A stretch of DNA of 64,000 nt from Bugulina stolonifera (taxonomy: Eukaryota; Bryozoa; Gymnolaemata; Cheilostomatida; Bugulidae). The DNA lies in the NCBI GenBank assembly GCA_935421135.1, contig OW285190.1:4836001-4900000 (forward strand), given 5' to 3'. Position 1 is the stretch's first letter. Each line of letters starts with the position of its first letter. A program made the translations under genes and the position numbers. The notes under the pieces are model-generated. The model was not told the DNA's origin. It saw only the letters and a list, made by a program, of their open reading frames with translations, and searched no databases. This document shows positions 42,613 to 54,367 of the stretch, one piece after another.

Positions 42613-42834
42613 TGTTGAGACATTATAATATGACAATAATTACTGTTGTGTTTTGTTGGAGTCATCGCCTCCTGTCATATTATGTGCAAAGCTAGCTTTT
42701 GGCTAGAATAGCTTATAGCTGTAAGATGTTAGATATATTTTTGGGTATATAAACACTTCTGCTATATGGTAAAGTCAGAGTTGAAATTGAGCAGTAACAT
42801 AAGACATTAAATAAACTGTTAGAAGAATACAACA
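42613..42834 (+). repeat. 3' LTR of element D
   Basis: 222 bp, apparently identical to the 5' LTR, followed by the GTTAT duplication. Confidence 0.95.
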
Positions 42835-43640
42835 GTTATACATATAACTGTACTAATAATGACCCGACTGTTGCAGTAACACATTGCACATGGTGTTACT
42901 AATGGGTGGCTTGATGATATTGATAACAAGCCTGGGTCCCCATGCACAGTCTACTAGTTATACACATAACTACAGTGATAATGACCGACTGTTGCAGTAA
43001 CACATTGGTGTTGCCTATCATGGATTCCATGGGTTCCAATGTACAGTCTAATACATGTAGTTGTGTATACAACTGCATTGATAATAACCCGACTTTTGCA
43101 GTAACACATTTGTGTTGCTTACGGGTGACATTGTATTGTAAACAAGCCTGGGTCCCCACAAACAGACCAATAGTTATACATATACATGTAGCTATATTGA
43201 TATAATGACCCTATTGTTGCAGTGACACATATTTTGTGTTACCTATTGGATGGCTTGATACTATGTTAACAAGCCTGGGTCCCCATCCACAGTCTAATAG
43301 TTATGTACACGTATAACTACATGTATACTGATGATGACACCACTGTCGCAGTATGTTCTGTTGCTTATGGATGGCTTGGTATTATATTGTGAACAAGCCT
43401 GTGGCCCTATGAATAAGCACAGTCTAAGAAATAATGATAATGATCTGTCTGTTGCAGTAACTCAACATGACTGTGTTGTTTATAATGGCTTGATGTAATA
43501 TGAACAAGCCTTGGCTTCCATGGTTGCTTTATCTGGCAACAGTATATTATTGATGTGGCCAACTGTCAAGCGACATATTGTGTCATTTACTGGGTGGCTT
43601 TATATTACATTATGAAAAAGCCTCAGTTCTGAAGCACAGT

Positions 43641-46600
43641 TTAATGGCTATAGTAAAGATGGTAAAAGTGTGAGAGCAACCAACCTCTCTTGTGGATTGC
43701 TAGATGTTTCATATAATATTTATATGGTGTTAACTAAGACTTTGCTACACCATGAAGCATTACACAGTTTAGTTTGTGTTTATAGCATGAACAGGATTGT
43801 AGAATAAAGTAGCTGCAGCCGGCCTGGCTATATAGCTATATAGCCATTGAACCTGATTATTTTGCAATGTTGAATTAGGCATAGCCTTAACAGATGATAA
43901 CCAGTAAAGAATCCAAGGCTATAATTGGCAAAGATGACTGGTGTCATCAACAGACAGACTAGGCAGGTAGATTGTTCTTTGCTGGACTCTATGTGAGAAT
44001 GACAGAATTCAAGTGAGGGTTCATATTACTGTCGTAGTCAGTGTTGAGTAAATCCTTGTTTTCTAACTGATGATAGTGTTTGCCAACCTATATTGGTTTG
44101 TACAGGAATAGGATTTGGTTGCTATAAAAAGTAAATGATCACCTCCAAATGATCAAAGTGATTGGTGACAATTTCTTATATAGGAATTTGACAATAAGTG
44201 ATGAAAAATAAGAAAGCTATCAGCTTGAAGGGATCATTCTCAGAAACAGTTGGTGACACTGCAAAACACAATGGAAGTGACTTGTGTTAAACTATTTATA
44301 TATATATATATACATTGTATAAGGAAGATGGAGACAACTCCACAGAATATAGTGGCAAAACAATAATTCGCCTTGTACTGTAATTGGTTGAATTTCTAGA
44401 AATATTGACGAATGACAGACGCATGATACATTCTGTGTTGTAATAAACCTTTTACGCTTCCAGATCAATTTTACCATAGCTGAACAAGTCATAAAATGAT
44501 GTCTTATGAAATGAAAGGTCTTCAGCTAATGTGTGTTATAGTCTACTCTTGGTCAGCACATATTAGTTGTTTTCCTGGCTAAAAGCTTGACTATTAATTG
44601 AAAAGGTTGAAGTCTTTTAACTACATGTACCTTGTTAAGTACAAAAAAATCTGAAATAGAAAAAACTTAAGTTCAATTGGCATTGGATTCCTTGGCTGTT
44701 TTATGACATCAAGCGAATTGTGTACCATTGGTATCAGAATTGTTGTGAAGTTGACTATACCCTAGGTTTATTTCAGAGCATAGGCTGTACCAGTATTGTG
44801 GGCTGCACCTGGAATATTCAGATTAATGAAAGATATACATGTATTATTTTGTGACTGATCAGCACACATTACAAGTGGAAATCTGCTACATTGAAAGCTT
44901 TCTAATTACTATAAAAGCTGGCATTTATGTACACTAAACACAGACCTGTTCTGTTACACAATAAGATCTGCTACTTTGAATTTAATGTCTGTAGCTGCTC
45001 CTGGAACATTTATTTGATAGCTGAAAGCTAGGCATTCCTAATCTAGCTGGACTCTTACATGTATATGCTGAAAGCTCCATGGTATTGATAGAGAGATTAG
45101 CCCAGGCCACTGGCTTGGTAGTGGCTTGCTTGCTAGCTAGCTTATCCAGTTGAGAAGCTACCGTACGTTATACAGGCTAGGCTTGACCAATTTAATAGCT
45201 AAAGGTTTGGTAACCGAAAAGCGAAATGGAACCTGTTAAAATGTGGACATACAATTTGCACAGTACTAATAATACTGTTGGATCTACAGTATTTTGTATA
45301 AAAATGAGTTGAACATACTGTACTTGTAGATGCTTTGTAGTTTAGTTGGTTATTTTGTAAGTTGTGCTTTGATATCTATCAGCAAGAGATGGACCAGTAA
45401 TGAAATAGCTAGCTAGCTAGCTAACAATGGCTTGAAGCTGCTATTAGTTAAAAAGCCAAATGACTAGATTTGTACATGTAGTAACTCTGCTGCAGTTAGC
45501 TACATCATCTGATGAGTAGAACCCATTCTTTAAAATAATTTAGCACATATAACTAGCTAAGTCAATGATATCATTGGCAACTAGCATACAATCATAATAT
45601 ATTTCTGATAAATTGAATATCCAAGTTTATTATGCATCTGTAAATTGAGCGAGTACACTGAATTCAGTTGCACCAGACTACATTTATGACGTAGCTGTCT
45701 AACTTGTGTCATATTTGACCATTCTGATACATGTATGTTTCTGTTGATATTTTTTTGGAATTAGTAGTGATCTAATTCATATGATGAAAGCCTTACCTAT
45801 TCTACTGTTTGCATATGATGTTTATGCACATGTAGATACCTTTGTGCCAGGCTGGCTAAAGTTTGATACTAATCACAATGTATGCCCCTCTGTTAAGTGT
45901 TTGGGGAAAATGTGCATAACTAATATTCAAAGTGTCACTAGCTACATTGTACATGTAGCAGATTGTGGCCATAGACAGGCTGGGAAAAGTTCATGACTCA
46001 CTTTCAAGAGTTAGGATTGCACCAGCAGAAAGTTGCAAGGTGTATGTGGTTGCTGGGAACACTATTATCAACTTGATAATGGCTTCAACCCAGGAACCCT
46101 GTATATATAAGTAAAATTATACACTTTTATTAATCAAGTTGACCAACTAAATAGCTCATTTGTAAATGTACATATTATCATCTAAGCCTAGATGATGTTG
46201 CTGAATTTATTGCTGCACACATTTGCAGTTGCTGTTTGTTTATACCTGTGAATAAGGTTTAACAAAGTACTGGTTGTTTTGTACCCTCTGTCCTTGTGAC
46301 ATGGAATTTGCCAGCAGGGCTATTAGAGACAACTAACAGAGAGGTGTTGTTTATGCAAGGCTAACTTTGCCTCGCTATGTAGACACTTGAAATTCACGGA
46401 TGGTTCTGGACGAACTTTCAAATTTCTTGGGAAATCTGAAGACTCTTTGAATTTTCAGTCTTGAAAATTGTAAAACAGGCTACCTACAATGCATCCTGTA
46501 TCTATTAAGATGTACATTTGTATTATATGATGTCATTTACATCCGCGCTACATGTATAATGTACATGTACAATGTAAGTGTATTTATTCATAATGAATAT

Positions 46601-46915
46601 CACACAATTGCCAAACTAAGGTGGTCAAGTTATCACCACAAGAATGCTGCTAGCTTCTGGTTAACTACTGTATTTACTAGTTTGCAGAAATACATTGAGA
46701 GCTAGAAATGCAATGCACATTACGGCAGAGTTTCATAGTGCTAAGGTTTCACTTCAAATAAAAAGCTGTGGTACATGTACCAGGACTGATGCCACTACAG
46801 GCTATATATTATACTACTACTATATCAAAGTTTTATAATCAAAGATATGGCATTACATCATTATTAATAATGCATGACTGTATGATATACAGTGGCTGAG
46901 TGTTAACGGCACACA
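43641..46915. other. Gene-poor AT-rich stretch
   Basis: No exon, domain or transposon end recognised on either strand. Small simple repeats (tatatatata near 44,295; ctagctagctagctag near 45,405) and many TACATGTA motifs. Confidence 0.4.
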
Positions 46916-46971
46916 GAATAGGGCTCCTCTAAAGTCTCATTGTTTGGCTTTTGGAGCTATGAGTGAAGCAG

Positions 46972-47313
46972 AATTATAAATCAAACGAGACTTACCTGTA
47001 AGGTGAAGTTTGATAGTAATTTTGCGAACGAATAGCGAAGAAGGTAAACAATCCCGCCCCTGGGTTAGAGTTTCCCACCCACATTTTACTCTTCGCTATA
47101 ATTTTATTGTAAATGTATGTTACTGATTGTATGTTATTGTTTTCATCATCTTTTTTCAAAAAACTTTTGCCCTAATCTGTGTGCTCCTCTGAACAAGTGA
47201 CCAGCTTCCTGCATATCCACTAAAGCTATCTCATTGTTTACCTTCTTCGCTATTCGTTCGCAGAATTACTATCAAACTTCACCTTACAGGTAAGTCTCGT
47301 TTGATTTATAATT
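46972..47313. mobile_element. Foldback MITE with 81-bp arms
   Basis: Left arm 46,972-47,052 and right arm 47,233-47,313 are inverted copies with about one mismatch (start AATTATAAATCAAACGAGAC, end GAAGAAGGTAAACAAT), separated by 180 bp without coding capacity. The sequence on either side and inside resembles two pieces of a repeat found uninterrupted at 37,513-37,590. A non-autonomous foldback or MITE-type element; RNA from it would form a long hairpin. Confidence 0.75.
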
Positions 47314-47339
47314 ATATGTTAGCCATACACCATGTAGTA

Positions 47340-47475
47340 GTATGTCAATCACTGGCTTTCGATGCTTCGCACTACTACGAAGCCAGATTTCGTTCGAAGT
47401 TATCCACTCCATTCGACGTCAGCATGTCCATGCTTCGCAGTACATGCAGTAGACACCGGAGTTGTCTGTTCAATA
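47340..47475. repeat. TTCGAAG-rich repeat, left copy
   Basis: Contains cactggctttcgatgcttcg (47,350-47,369), the exact reverse complement of 51,024-51,043, followed by repeated cttcg/cgaag motifs. Confidence 0.55.
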
Positions 47476-47479
47476 GCAT

Positions 47480-48930
47480 TATCCACTCCGTAGTCAAGTT
47501 TTATTTTATTTTGTAGTTGTCTACTCCTACTGTATGTTGCTTATAAGCATTTTACATGTGCATGTTATCGATAAATGATAAGTAAATATTATATTTCAGA
47601 TCAAGTAATTTTGTTTATTAGATCATAATCAATATAATGCACACATCTGAATTAAAATTACACAATTAAGCATTAATATGTTATAATATCACAAACAAGA
47701 GGTAAGTTAGTAGCAATAATCTAGAATAATTTTCCTTGATTAGTTTGGAAGTTAGCTTTCCTTGATCTGTGATGATGAGGAAGCTGTAGGGCAGGCTGCA
47801 GCTTGTTTGAAGGCTATTTTGCCAGCTTACATAAATTTGGCTAGCCCACAACTAAACCACCACAGTGGCCATTCCACCTCTACACCAGCAGGAAGAAGGA
47901 TATCATCACTTTCACAAAATCATGAAATATTCATAGATGTAAAGAAGAAGCAGACATAGAAATAAGGAAAAGAAAACTAAACACTTCAACAATTAGTCAA
48001 TATCAGGCACAGTATACAAATGTACCTAGCACAAGCATTCTTAACCACAATATATGATAGGAGAGTTGTGAAAGATTGTTGTGAAGACGCATGCAAGGAG
48101 ACAGATATTGATATTGAAAGAGGGCTGAGGACAAGATTGTGGAGTAAAAGATGGTTGTTAGAAAGGTGCACATGGAGTGTTATAATGTGCTGATGGTGTT
48201 GGATATACAAAATAAATAGCCTAGATGGTGTGTATGTATGATATTGATCGTGTAGACGGTGATTGCAGAGTAGCTGGCTTCTCTGTAATGTTGGAAGATT
48301 GACTGACAAATAATTTACACATCACAGAAGAGAAGCCTTCCATCATGACCCTGTTTGACTATGAATGATCCTGCTAAAGGCTTCCATATTGACTGTTCGC
48401 AGCGCTCCATTTCTTGGCAGAGTTTCGGTATAGAGAGTTGAGAGTGATCTATGTCTGTAAACAGAAGAGAAAGCAGTCATCCAGCATTTCATAATGAAAC
48501 GAGCAGATGATCTGAAGCTGTGGACATTTATTAGCAACAGATTAATGTGACAGATTAATGTGACAGATTATTGTGCGAATCTCTTCTGTTGTTGGTTTTG
48601 CAAACTTGTGAGGGTATGACTTCTCAACATAACAAAAACAGTCACATCAAAGGGAGTCTGCAAGAGAGATTATTAGCTGAGTAAAGTAGAGTAGGATAGG
48701 ATTCATAGGAAGCATAGAACAGTTATTCATTAGAATGTAAAACGACTAAAATGACAGTAGTTTAACCAAGCATGCAGTGTGGATAGGTTACAGCTCATTC
48801 CACTTGCACCAAAGGTAGAAGACAGCACATAAATACATGTATACTTATCTGAATTTTTAACGTGCAGAATATCCTGGAATATATATTCATATAGATATAG
48901 AATATTTTTTAACATGATTGTATTGTAAAG
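47480..48930. other. Gene-poor stretch with short frames
   Basis: A plus-strand frame near 47,762-47,959 (AVGQAAACLKAILPAYINLA) has a protein-like composition but no recognisable domain or splice support. I could not assign it. Confidence 0.3.
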
Positions 48931-48935
48931 CACAA

Positions 48936-50187
48936 CGCTGTCCCAGTATGAAAATGACCTATCTGGTCGGAACAAAAAAATTGACTTTTTTGTTGATTTA
49001 ATGTTCTACATGTCCCAAGGCCATGTTCTGAAAATTTGGTGATGATTGCATCATTACTTCCTGTTTAAACTGAGAATGCAAACAACCTATCTGGCAGCCA
49101 CTGTTCACATCTCAATAATGAAATAACCTATCTGGCATCAACCAATCACAATGCTTGATTTATCATTACATTGCATTGTACTTGAAGTGAATGCAGCAAA
49201 CATACAACTTAGCAGTATAGTACATGAGCAATTTAAAAGTTATAACAGAAAGCAAATAAATAGATGGAAATATTTGTTATTTCATGATTTCAGAATCATA
49301 TTAGGCAAATTTGAAGGAATATTATATGGTTTGAGTGAATTACTATAATATTATCATTATTTACTGTACACTTGGTGTGTAATCAAAGGAAATGATGTTG
49401 GACACCACTTCCACAACAATTTCCATTACGTAAATTGAGCTGGTCTAATAATACATGTAAGTCTCTAGGCAGAGAGAAATGTTCTACTCCAGTTAAATAA
49501 TTAAAACAAGGCTCTTCTCTCATATCAGGTACCAAGTTACTGCAGGACATTTATTTGGGACAGTAAATATTTGACTCGTACTTTGTTAATGGCTATACTA
49601 ACAACATGGCTAGTTTTACAAACAGAAGTTTACTGTAGCAATATTTCTGAAATTAAAGAATTAATTTACTGAGATAAAAAATACTTAGAAGGACTAAATG
49701 AGAGTGAAACCAAAGTTGCTTACTGGTTCAAAATTTTCCATTGTAATCAATACCATAGCATTAACTTATAAAAATACACTAACTTCACTGTTTCAACCCC
49801 ATTACTGTAATTGGCATCTTTGTAGTAGTTACAGATCAAAAATCAAGTTTCACCAACAATTACAATCCAAGTTTTAGAGTAACTACCATCTCATAACCCA
49901 ATTTGATAGGCTTTATTGCCAGATAGGTTGATTTCACTCTGGACTCAGTGATATTACAATGGCATAATCACCTATCTGGGTTTGTTTATCTCAAACCACA
50001 GCAACAGGAAGTAATTAAATTAACCAAAAATGAGTTGAATACATAGTGGTGACCACAAGGATTAGTCAGGGAGAAAATCTAGTATTGGACATGTTCCAAT
50101 GCAGAATTATTAGCAACACAAATTTGAAAATGCTTTAGCAGAAAATGAAAAACTGCCCAGATAGGTCATTTGCATACTAGGACAGCG
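48936..50187. mobile_element. 1.25-kb inverted-repeat element (DNA transposon-like)
   Basis: Ends are inverted repeats of about 30 bp: left CGCTGTCCCAGTATGAAAAT then GACCTATCTGG, right the same with few changes (50,187 downwards). Flanked on both sides by ACAA (48,932-48,935; 50,188-50,191), a possible 4-bp duplication. Further inverted ACCTATCTGG motifs (near 49,084, 49,128, 49,920, 49,970) and a mirrored attacttcctgtt occur inside. No transposase is encoded, so it is non-autonomous. Confidence 0.6.
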
Positions 50188-50199
50188 ACAAATTACCAA

Positions 50200-50855
50200 A
50201 ATTAAATACACTATATTTTCTTCAAGAAATAATATAAAATCTATAATTATAATACTAGTAAGTAAGCAAATCAATCAATTTACCATTGCAATAAATTTAT
50301 AATATATTCGATTTTATTATAAATTTATTGTAATGGAATGACCAGGGTTAATTGATCGATTTACTTATTATTAGAAAAATATGGTGTATCTTGATAAAAA
50401 TGAATTTTAAATTCAATTCAATTTTTTCCTTTTGAAAACGATCGGTTATAAAATAATATTATTCCACGTAGTTATACCTGATTTTGAACGTTCCGTCTTC
50501 CTTCCATTTCACCTGCTATTAGTGCACTGTCTTCTTCTCCCAAGCGGTAGTACAATTTTCATTTACAATGTTGTTAGAGTTAGACCAACTAAGTTAAACT
50601 AAAACTTAACTTTAGCCGACAAATTTAGAAATTAATCTTTTCGTGTTGGATTGGCACCTTTCAACAATATTTCTGAAAGATTTCGTTTCTTTTACCAAAA
50701 CTTAAAATATTTATATTTCATCGTCTTCTACGAAGCAACCATGACATCTAACGGTTTTGAAAAGAGAATTAAAATTAGATTTATGCTACTCAACAATTCA
50801 TAAAAACCTCCAACGAAAACGAGCACTTGCAGTCGACTTTTTGTACCCACGATGG
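50200..50855. other. AT-rich, nothing recognised
   Basis: Contains a short inverted repeat of ataaatttat type near 50,290-50,335; otherwise no feature. Confidence 0.4.
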
Positions 50856-50859
50856 ATTC

Positions 50860-51045
50860 TTTCCCACAAACGCTGCGAATCGCTTCGAATGAACCATTCA
50901 TTACTTCGAAGCGATGACTCGCTTCGCATGGCTTCGTAGCCGTCATTCGAAGCAAAAAATCATACGAAGTCATTCGAAGTATCCCATTCCATGCTTCGCA
51001 GGGACAGACAATTCGAAGTACTTCGAAGCATCGAAAGCCAGTGAA
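50860..51045. repeat. TTCGAAG-rich repeat, right copy
   Basis: About ten cttcgaag/cgaagc motifs, ending at 51,024-51,043 in the reverse complement of 47,350-47,369. It is GC-richer than the surroundings. Confidence 0.6.
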
Positions 51046-51366
51046 TGAGATTGATTATTCTTCTGCATCTGTAACATTGTGTCATGCCTTCACGACGGAG
51101 TTCCCTGTCTAGCCATTTCATTCATAAAATTGGAGCTGTAGTAAACGAACCCCAAAATTACTATGGGCCATAACTTGAAAAATATTTCTTAGGCCTTCCC
51201 AATTTTTTCTTATGCCTTTTCAGGTAGTAATGCCTATATAGTGTTAAAAGGAATTTTATTTTTGAGAACCCCAGTTACATAACCTTAAGAACGGTACAAA
51301 GATAGAAATTTTCATAGAACGACTTGATTGTTTTTATGCAGCAATTGGTAAAACAAAAATGAATGG

Positions 51367-51367
<1 letters not shown>

Positions 51368-51397
<30 letters not shown>

Positions 51398-51398
51398 G
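51368..51398. repeat. (ATT)n microsatellite
   Basis: About ten tandem ATT units. Confidence 0.9.
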
Positions 51399-51850
51399 AG
51401 TTCATTGCTTATCAATAACAACAATAAATTATAGTAAAAGCGTACGCATGTATAAGATTGCACAAAAGGGAAGCCAGATAGTCCGAGACTAGAGTCGAGG
51501 CAATCTCCGCTCAAGTGTACCGGTGCCGAGGGGAAGCACCCACCACGCCCCCAGATACCCCACAGTGCTCACACCCCCGCCCCACAGAGACACTAAAGCC
51601 GCCGCAAAAGCCCTGGGAGAGAGGTCAATGGTGTCCAAGGCATAGCTAGAAACAAGCTCGATACCAGCATAGTACACCGATCTCCTCCCCCTGTTAGTTT
51701 TAGTTTTTGGCAGTTTTAATATAATGTACCTTTGAAACACATGTATTTCAAGTTTAATGAAGCCCAGTATCACACTGCAGGTTATTGTAAAGATTGAGCA
51801 CACTAAGGAGAGTCTCGGAGGGCCGGGAGTACGTGGTCTATACGGAAAGC
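51369..51850 (-). mobile_element. Possible LINE 3' end with (TAA)n tail
   Basis: Read on the minus strand, a markedly GC-rich block (51,830 to about 51,480) passes into AT-rich sequence ending in (AAT)n at 51,398-51,368. The block carries an open frame of 104 codons (for example ALDTIDLSPRAFAAALVSLW) that I cannot match to a domain. Abrupt GC change plus a trinucleotide tail suits the 3' end of a non-LTR element, but no RT is visible. Low confidence. Confidence 0.25.
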
Positions 51851-52063
51851 ATTTCTAGCTAGTTCCAGTAAGGGCTGCAAGTGGAGACAATTTTAGAGAA
51901 TGCAAAATTGATTGCACACTATTATTGAAGATGTTGCGAATAACAGAGCACCAAAAGTAATTATGAGGTAGAAAATATTTTTCCGGTTGCTGAAGTTAAA
52001 GTAAGGGTTCTAACTGGTACAATCGGACAGAGAGTTTAGTTGAGTGGCTGAAAAGAGAGCTCG

Positions 52064-52285
52064 CCAAATGCTACAGGCTCTTATCTCATTCAATTTAAAG
52101 ATAGAATTCAGAAAATGCTGCCCCTTCTCTCCTTTAGCTCTTTTTTAGGGTTTCCAAGATACCATGGCCAAAATATCCTCTGGAACAAGATATAAAAAGT
52201 TGAGGCTGCAGAAGCCTTGATTGTTAGCGACTTTGGTCTGATGAATTGGATGAGTGCCACTGTGCAAGATGTAAACAGAATCTGA
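52064..52285 (+). pseudogene. Possible protein-kinase fragment (subdomains VIb-VII)
   Basis: Frame interrupted by TAA at 52,193 but readable across it. YHGQNILW resembles the catalytic-loop HxxxxN-I-L, and 20 residues later IVSDFGLMNW resembles the DFG metal-binding motif. There is no HRD Asp, no glycine loop and no APE motif. It could be a decayed kinase exon or chance. Stops follow directly at 52,283. Confidence 0.2.
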
Positions 52286-52471
52286 TAGTGACTTTATAGT
52301 TCATATTAAAATATAACTGATCCATACTATACGTACATTTGTATAACATTCTCGTTACATAAATTATGAAACTAAATGTGCACTGTTGGACTTTAGAGAG
52401 TTTTTCGAACGAGTCAAACTGCTGTATTGTTAAACCTCACTGTTCAGATAGTATTGCAGAGAGTCTAGATA

Positions 52472-52642
52472 ATGTCATTGAAACTTAGCGAGAGATTGTT
52501 AGAAGCAAACACAGTTTTGCAGACGATCAAAAGAGACAAGTTTGTCTTCGGATATATAGGGTATTCTATCTTCCTGATCAAAGAAATTGACTGCTTTCTA
52601 TTGAAATTCCCTGTGAATGTAGGAGCTTGCTGGATGGTATAA
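52472..52642 (+). CDS. Unassigned 56-codon ORF
   Basis: ATG-to-stop frame with ordinary protein-like composition (LSERLLEANTVLQTIKRDKF). No recognised domain, no splice or promoter evidence. Listed because its composition differs from the surrounding AT-rich noise. Confidence 0.15.
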   Translation: MSLKLSERLLEANTVLQTIKRDKFVFGYIGYSIFLIKEIDCFLLKFPVNVGACWMV

Positions 52643-52649
52643 TTATTAT

Positions 52650-53445
52650 TATTTGCAATGCTTTTCATACAAACACAATACCATATTGCTGAGATTGTAG
52701 GCCTTCATTTAATATGCTAGCAGCTGAATCTCTTCAAAGCCAAGTGATGCGTTTTGATCCTGAAATATCAGCCAGAGAATTACACTTTAACATAGTGACT
52801 TGTTCTTTTAATTTTAAAGAAAGCATTATCATTTAGGCTAATAGGCGCAACAAATATTTTCTAGATTTTCCTGTAGATGGTGAAAAACGTTTTGGATCTA
52901 CAGTGTATGTCTCTTGTTGGATGAAGAAAAAGACAATGTTCATGTAGGAAAAGACTAGTTTAGGCGAACCCCCCAAATTAACACATTTTACAAAGAGAGT
53001 TACATGTATTCTTGATTTGTTTAGTTTGTTGTTAAGTGCTTCAAGTCAACTGACATTTACATATTTTGCCTCTTTCCAGGGAGCAACATCTGGTGTGGAA
53101 ACAAGTGAACTCTTGTCTAACAGGTCTGTATACTGTATACCTAATAGTTTACCTATCTATTCACCCTGTTAAGAAAGTAGAAGAGTTACAGTCTGTAAAT
53201 TCACTTTCATCACACACAGCACATACACTTATACGGTGTGTTGATAGTTTGCATTGTGGTAGCCAACATGACATTATAGACATAGCCTCTCGTACTGCAC
53301 TGCATTGTCATGAACAATTCACATATTATTTATATACATATACATATACATATGTACATATATGTATGTCCACTAGCTTGTGCAGAAACATATCTTATAC
53401 TTACCTGTTATGTGCATTTTGATCATATATACCCTTTTTATGCCT
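52650..53445. other. AT-rich, includes a small dispersed repeat
   Basis: 53,268-53,330 (attatagacatagcctctcg, then tcatgaaca) resembles 27,271-27,345. No gene seen. Confidence 0.35.
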
Positions 53446-53446
53446 A

Positions 53447-54007
53447 TGTAAATGGGGCCGACATCTCAGAAATTGCTGTAATTAATTTTGCACATGATTT
53501 ACATGTACATGTTTTAAGCATGTTTTTATGGCCGACCTATTTGAGGCCAGCCTTCGGCTTACTTCTGCCATCTTGTTGTGCAATTTCCGGACTACTACGT
53601 TGGAATTTTACCGGAACCATTTTACGGAAGTTAGAATCCTACAATGTATATAAAGCCAATGTTTTATACTGTTATTGTCTCATTTGACGCTTGAATCTCA
53701 ATAAAGACACTTCTATACCACTTAAACAGAGTCTCATCTTGTAGTAGAGGTTTGTTCCAGCTGATAAGGTTCTTGGACCTTGATGCCCGAACAGCCTACT
53801 AAGACTTACATGTAAGATACTCTTTCTAAGTATAGTAACAAGCATTGACTCAGGATCACATGGGTCATCTCGGTTAACTTTATACTTACAAGTACCTGTC
53901 GATATGTCATGTAATGACAAAAGCCTAGCACCACTCATAGGCTCTTCACTTGTGCAAGTACATGTAGGTCGTCCCTCGACCATACAAACACCCACAAAAA
54001 CATTACA
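53447..54007 (+). mobile_element. Solo LTR, family S, plus orientation
   Basis: 561 bp from TGTAAATGGGGCCGACATCT to AACATTACA. In sense orientation it has a TATA-like tatataaagcc (53,647) and AATAAA (53,701). It is the closest relative of the minus-strand copy at 15,496-16,039. No internal region and no clear target duplication. Confidence 0.7.
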
Positions 54008-54205
54008 GTTTCGCTGTCAAAATACGAATCAATGATTTACGTAACTGGAATCCGGACTATATTCTCATCAATATTTACATCAGCTACACAAGATTTACAC
54101 ATTACTCTTTAAGTACCTCAACTCTAAGAGCTTTACTCTATGCCACCGGGGTATGTGCATTTGTAACTGTTGAACACATTTATAAATCCAACACATGGGA
54201 GTTAA

Positions 54206-54367
54206 ATTACAATAAATGATATTACTACATCAAGTGCATGTCGTATATGTAGATTTTGTCACACTAACTCTGGTCTGTTTAGCCATGTACGAGACAATGT
54301 ATTTTCATGTCTTGAACCTGACAAAACTCCATCACTACTATATGGTGAGGTAGCACCTATGCAGTAA
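54206..54367 (+). CDS. Unassigned Cys-rich ORF, possible exon
   Basis: Open for 53 codons without an ATG near its start, with a Cys/His-rich stretch (SACRICRFCHTNSGLFSHVR) and ending at TAA immediately overlapping a GTAAGT donor at 54,364. The CxxCxxCH spacing could bind zinc. No acceptor that I trust was found and no family was recognised. Confidence 0.25.
   Translation: MTINDITTSSACRICRFCHTNSGLFSHVRDNVFSCLEPDKTPSLLYGEVAPMQ

Larger units (their letters stand above)
38111..42834 (+). mobile_element. Ty3/gypsy element D, near-complete, 4,724 bp
   Basis: Two 222-bp LTRs (38,111-38,332 and 42,613-42,834) that look identical, with TGTTGAGA and ATACAACA ends and a GTTAT target duplication (38,106-38,110; 42,835-42,839). 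Primer-binding site TGGCGACGAGGATTAACC at 38,337-38,354; purine tract AGGAAAGAGG before the 3' LTR. Standard Ty3 order: Gag, protease, RT, RNase H, integrase. One extra T in the TTTT run at 41,016-41,019 breaks the polyprotein frame. A recent insertion. Confidence 0.95.
37690..43640. repeat. ~120-bp satellite array, split by element D
   Basis: About ten degenerate units of roughly 105-130 bp, each with (a)cccgactgttgcagtaacac, attgtgttgctaatgggtgg, cttgataatatgaacaagcc and tgggtccccatgcacag. The first spacings are exactly 120 bp (37,778, 37,898, 38,018). Element D (38,111-42,834) interrupts the third unit, and the array resumes right after it and decays towards 43,640. Open frames here are repeat artefacts. 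Confidence 0.85.
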
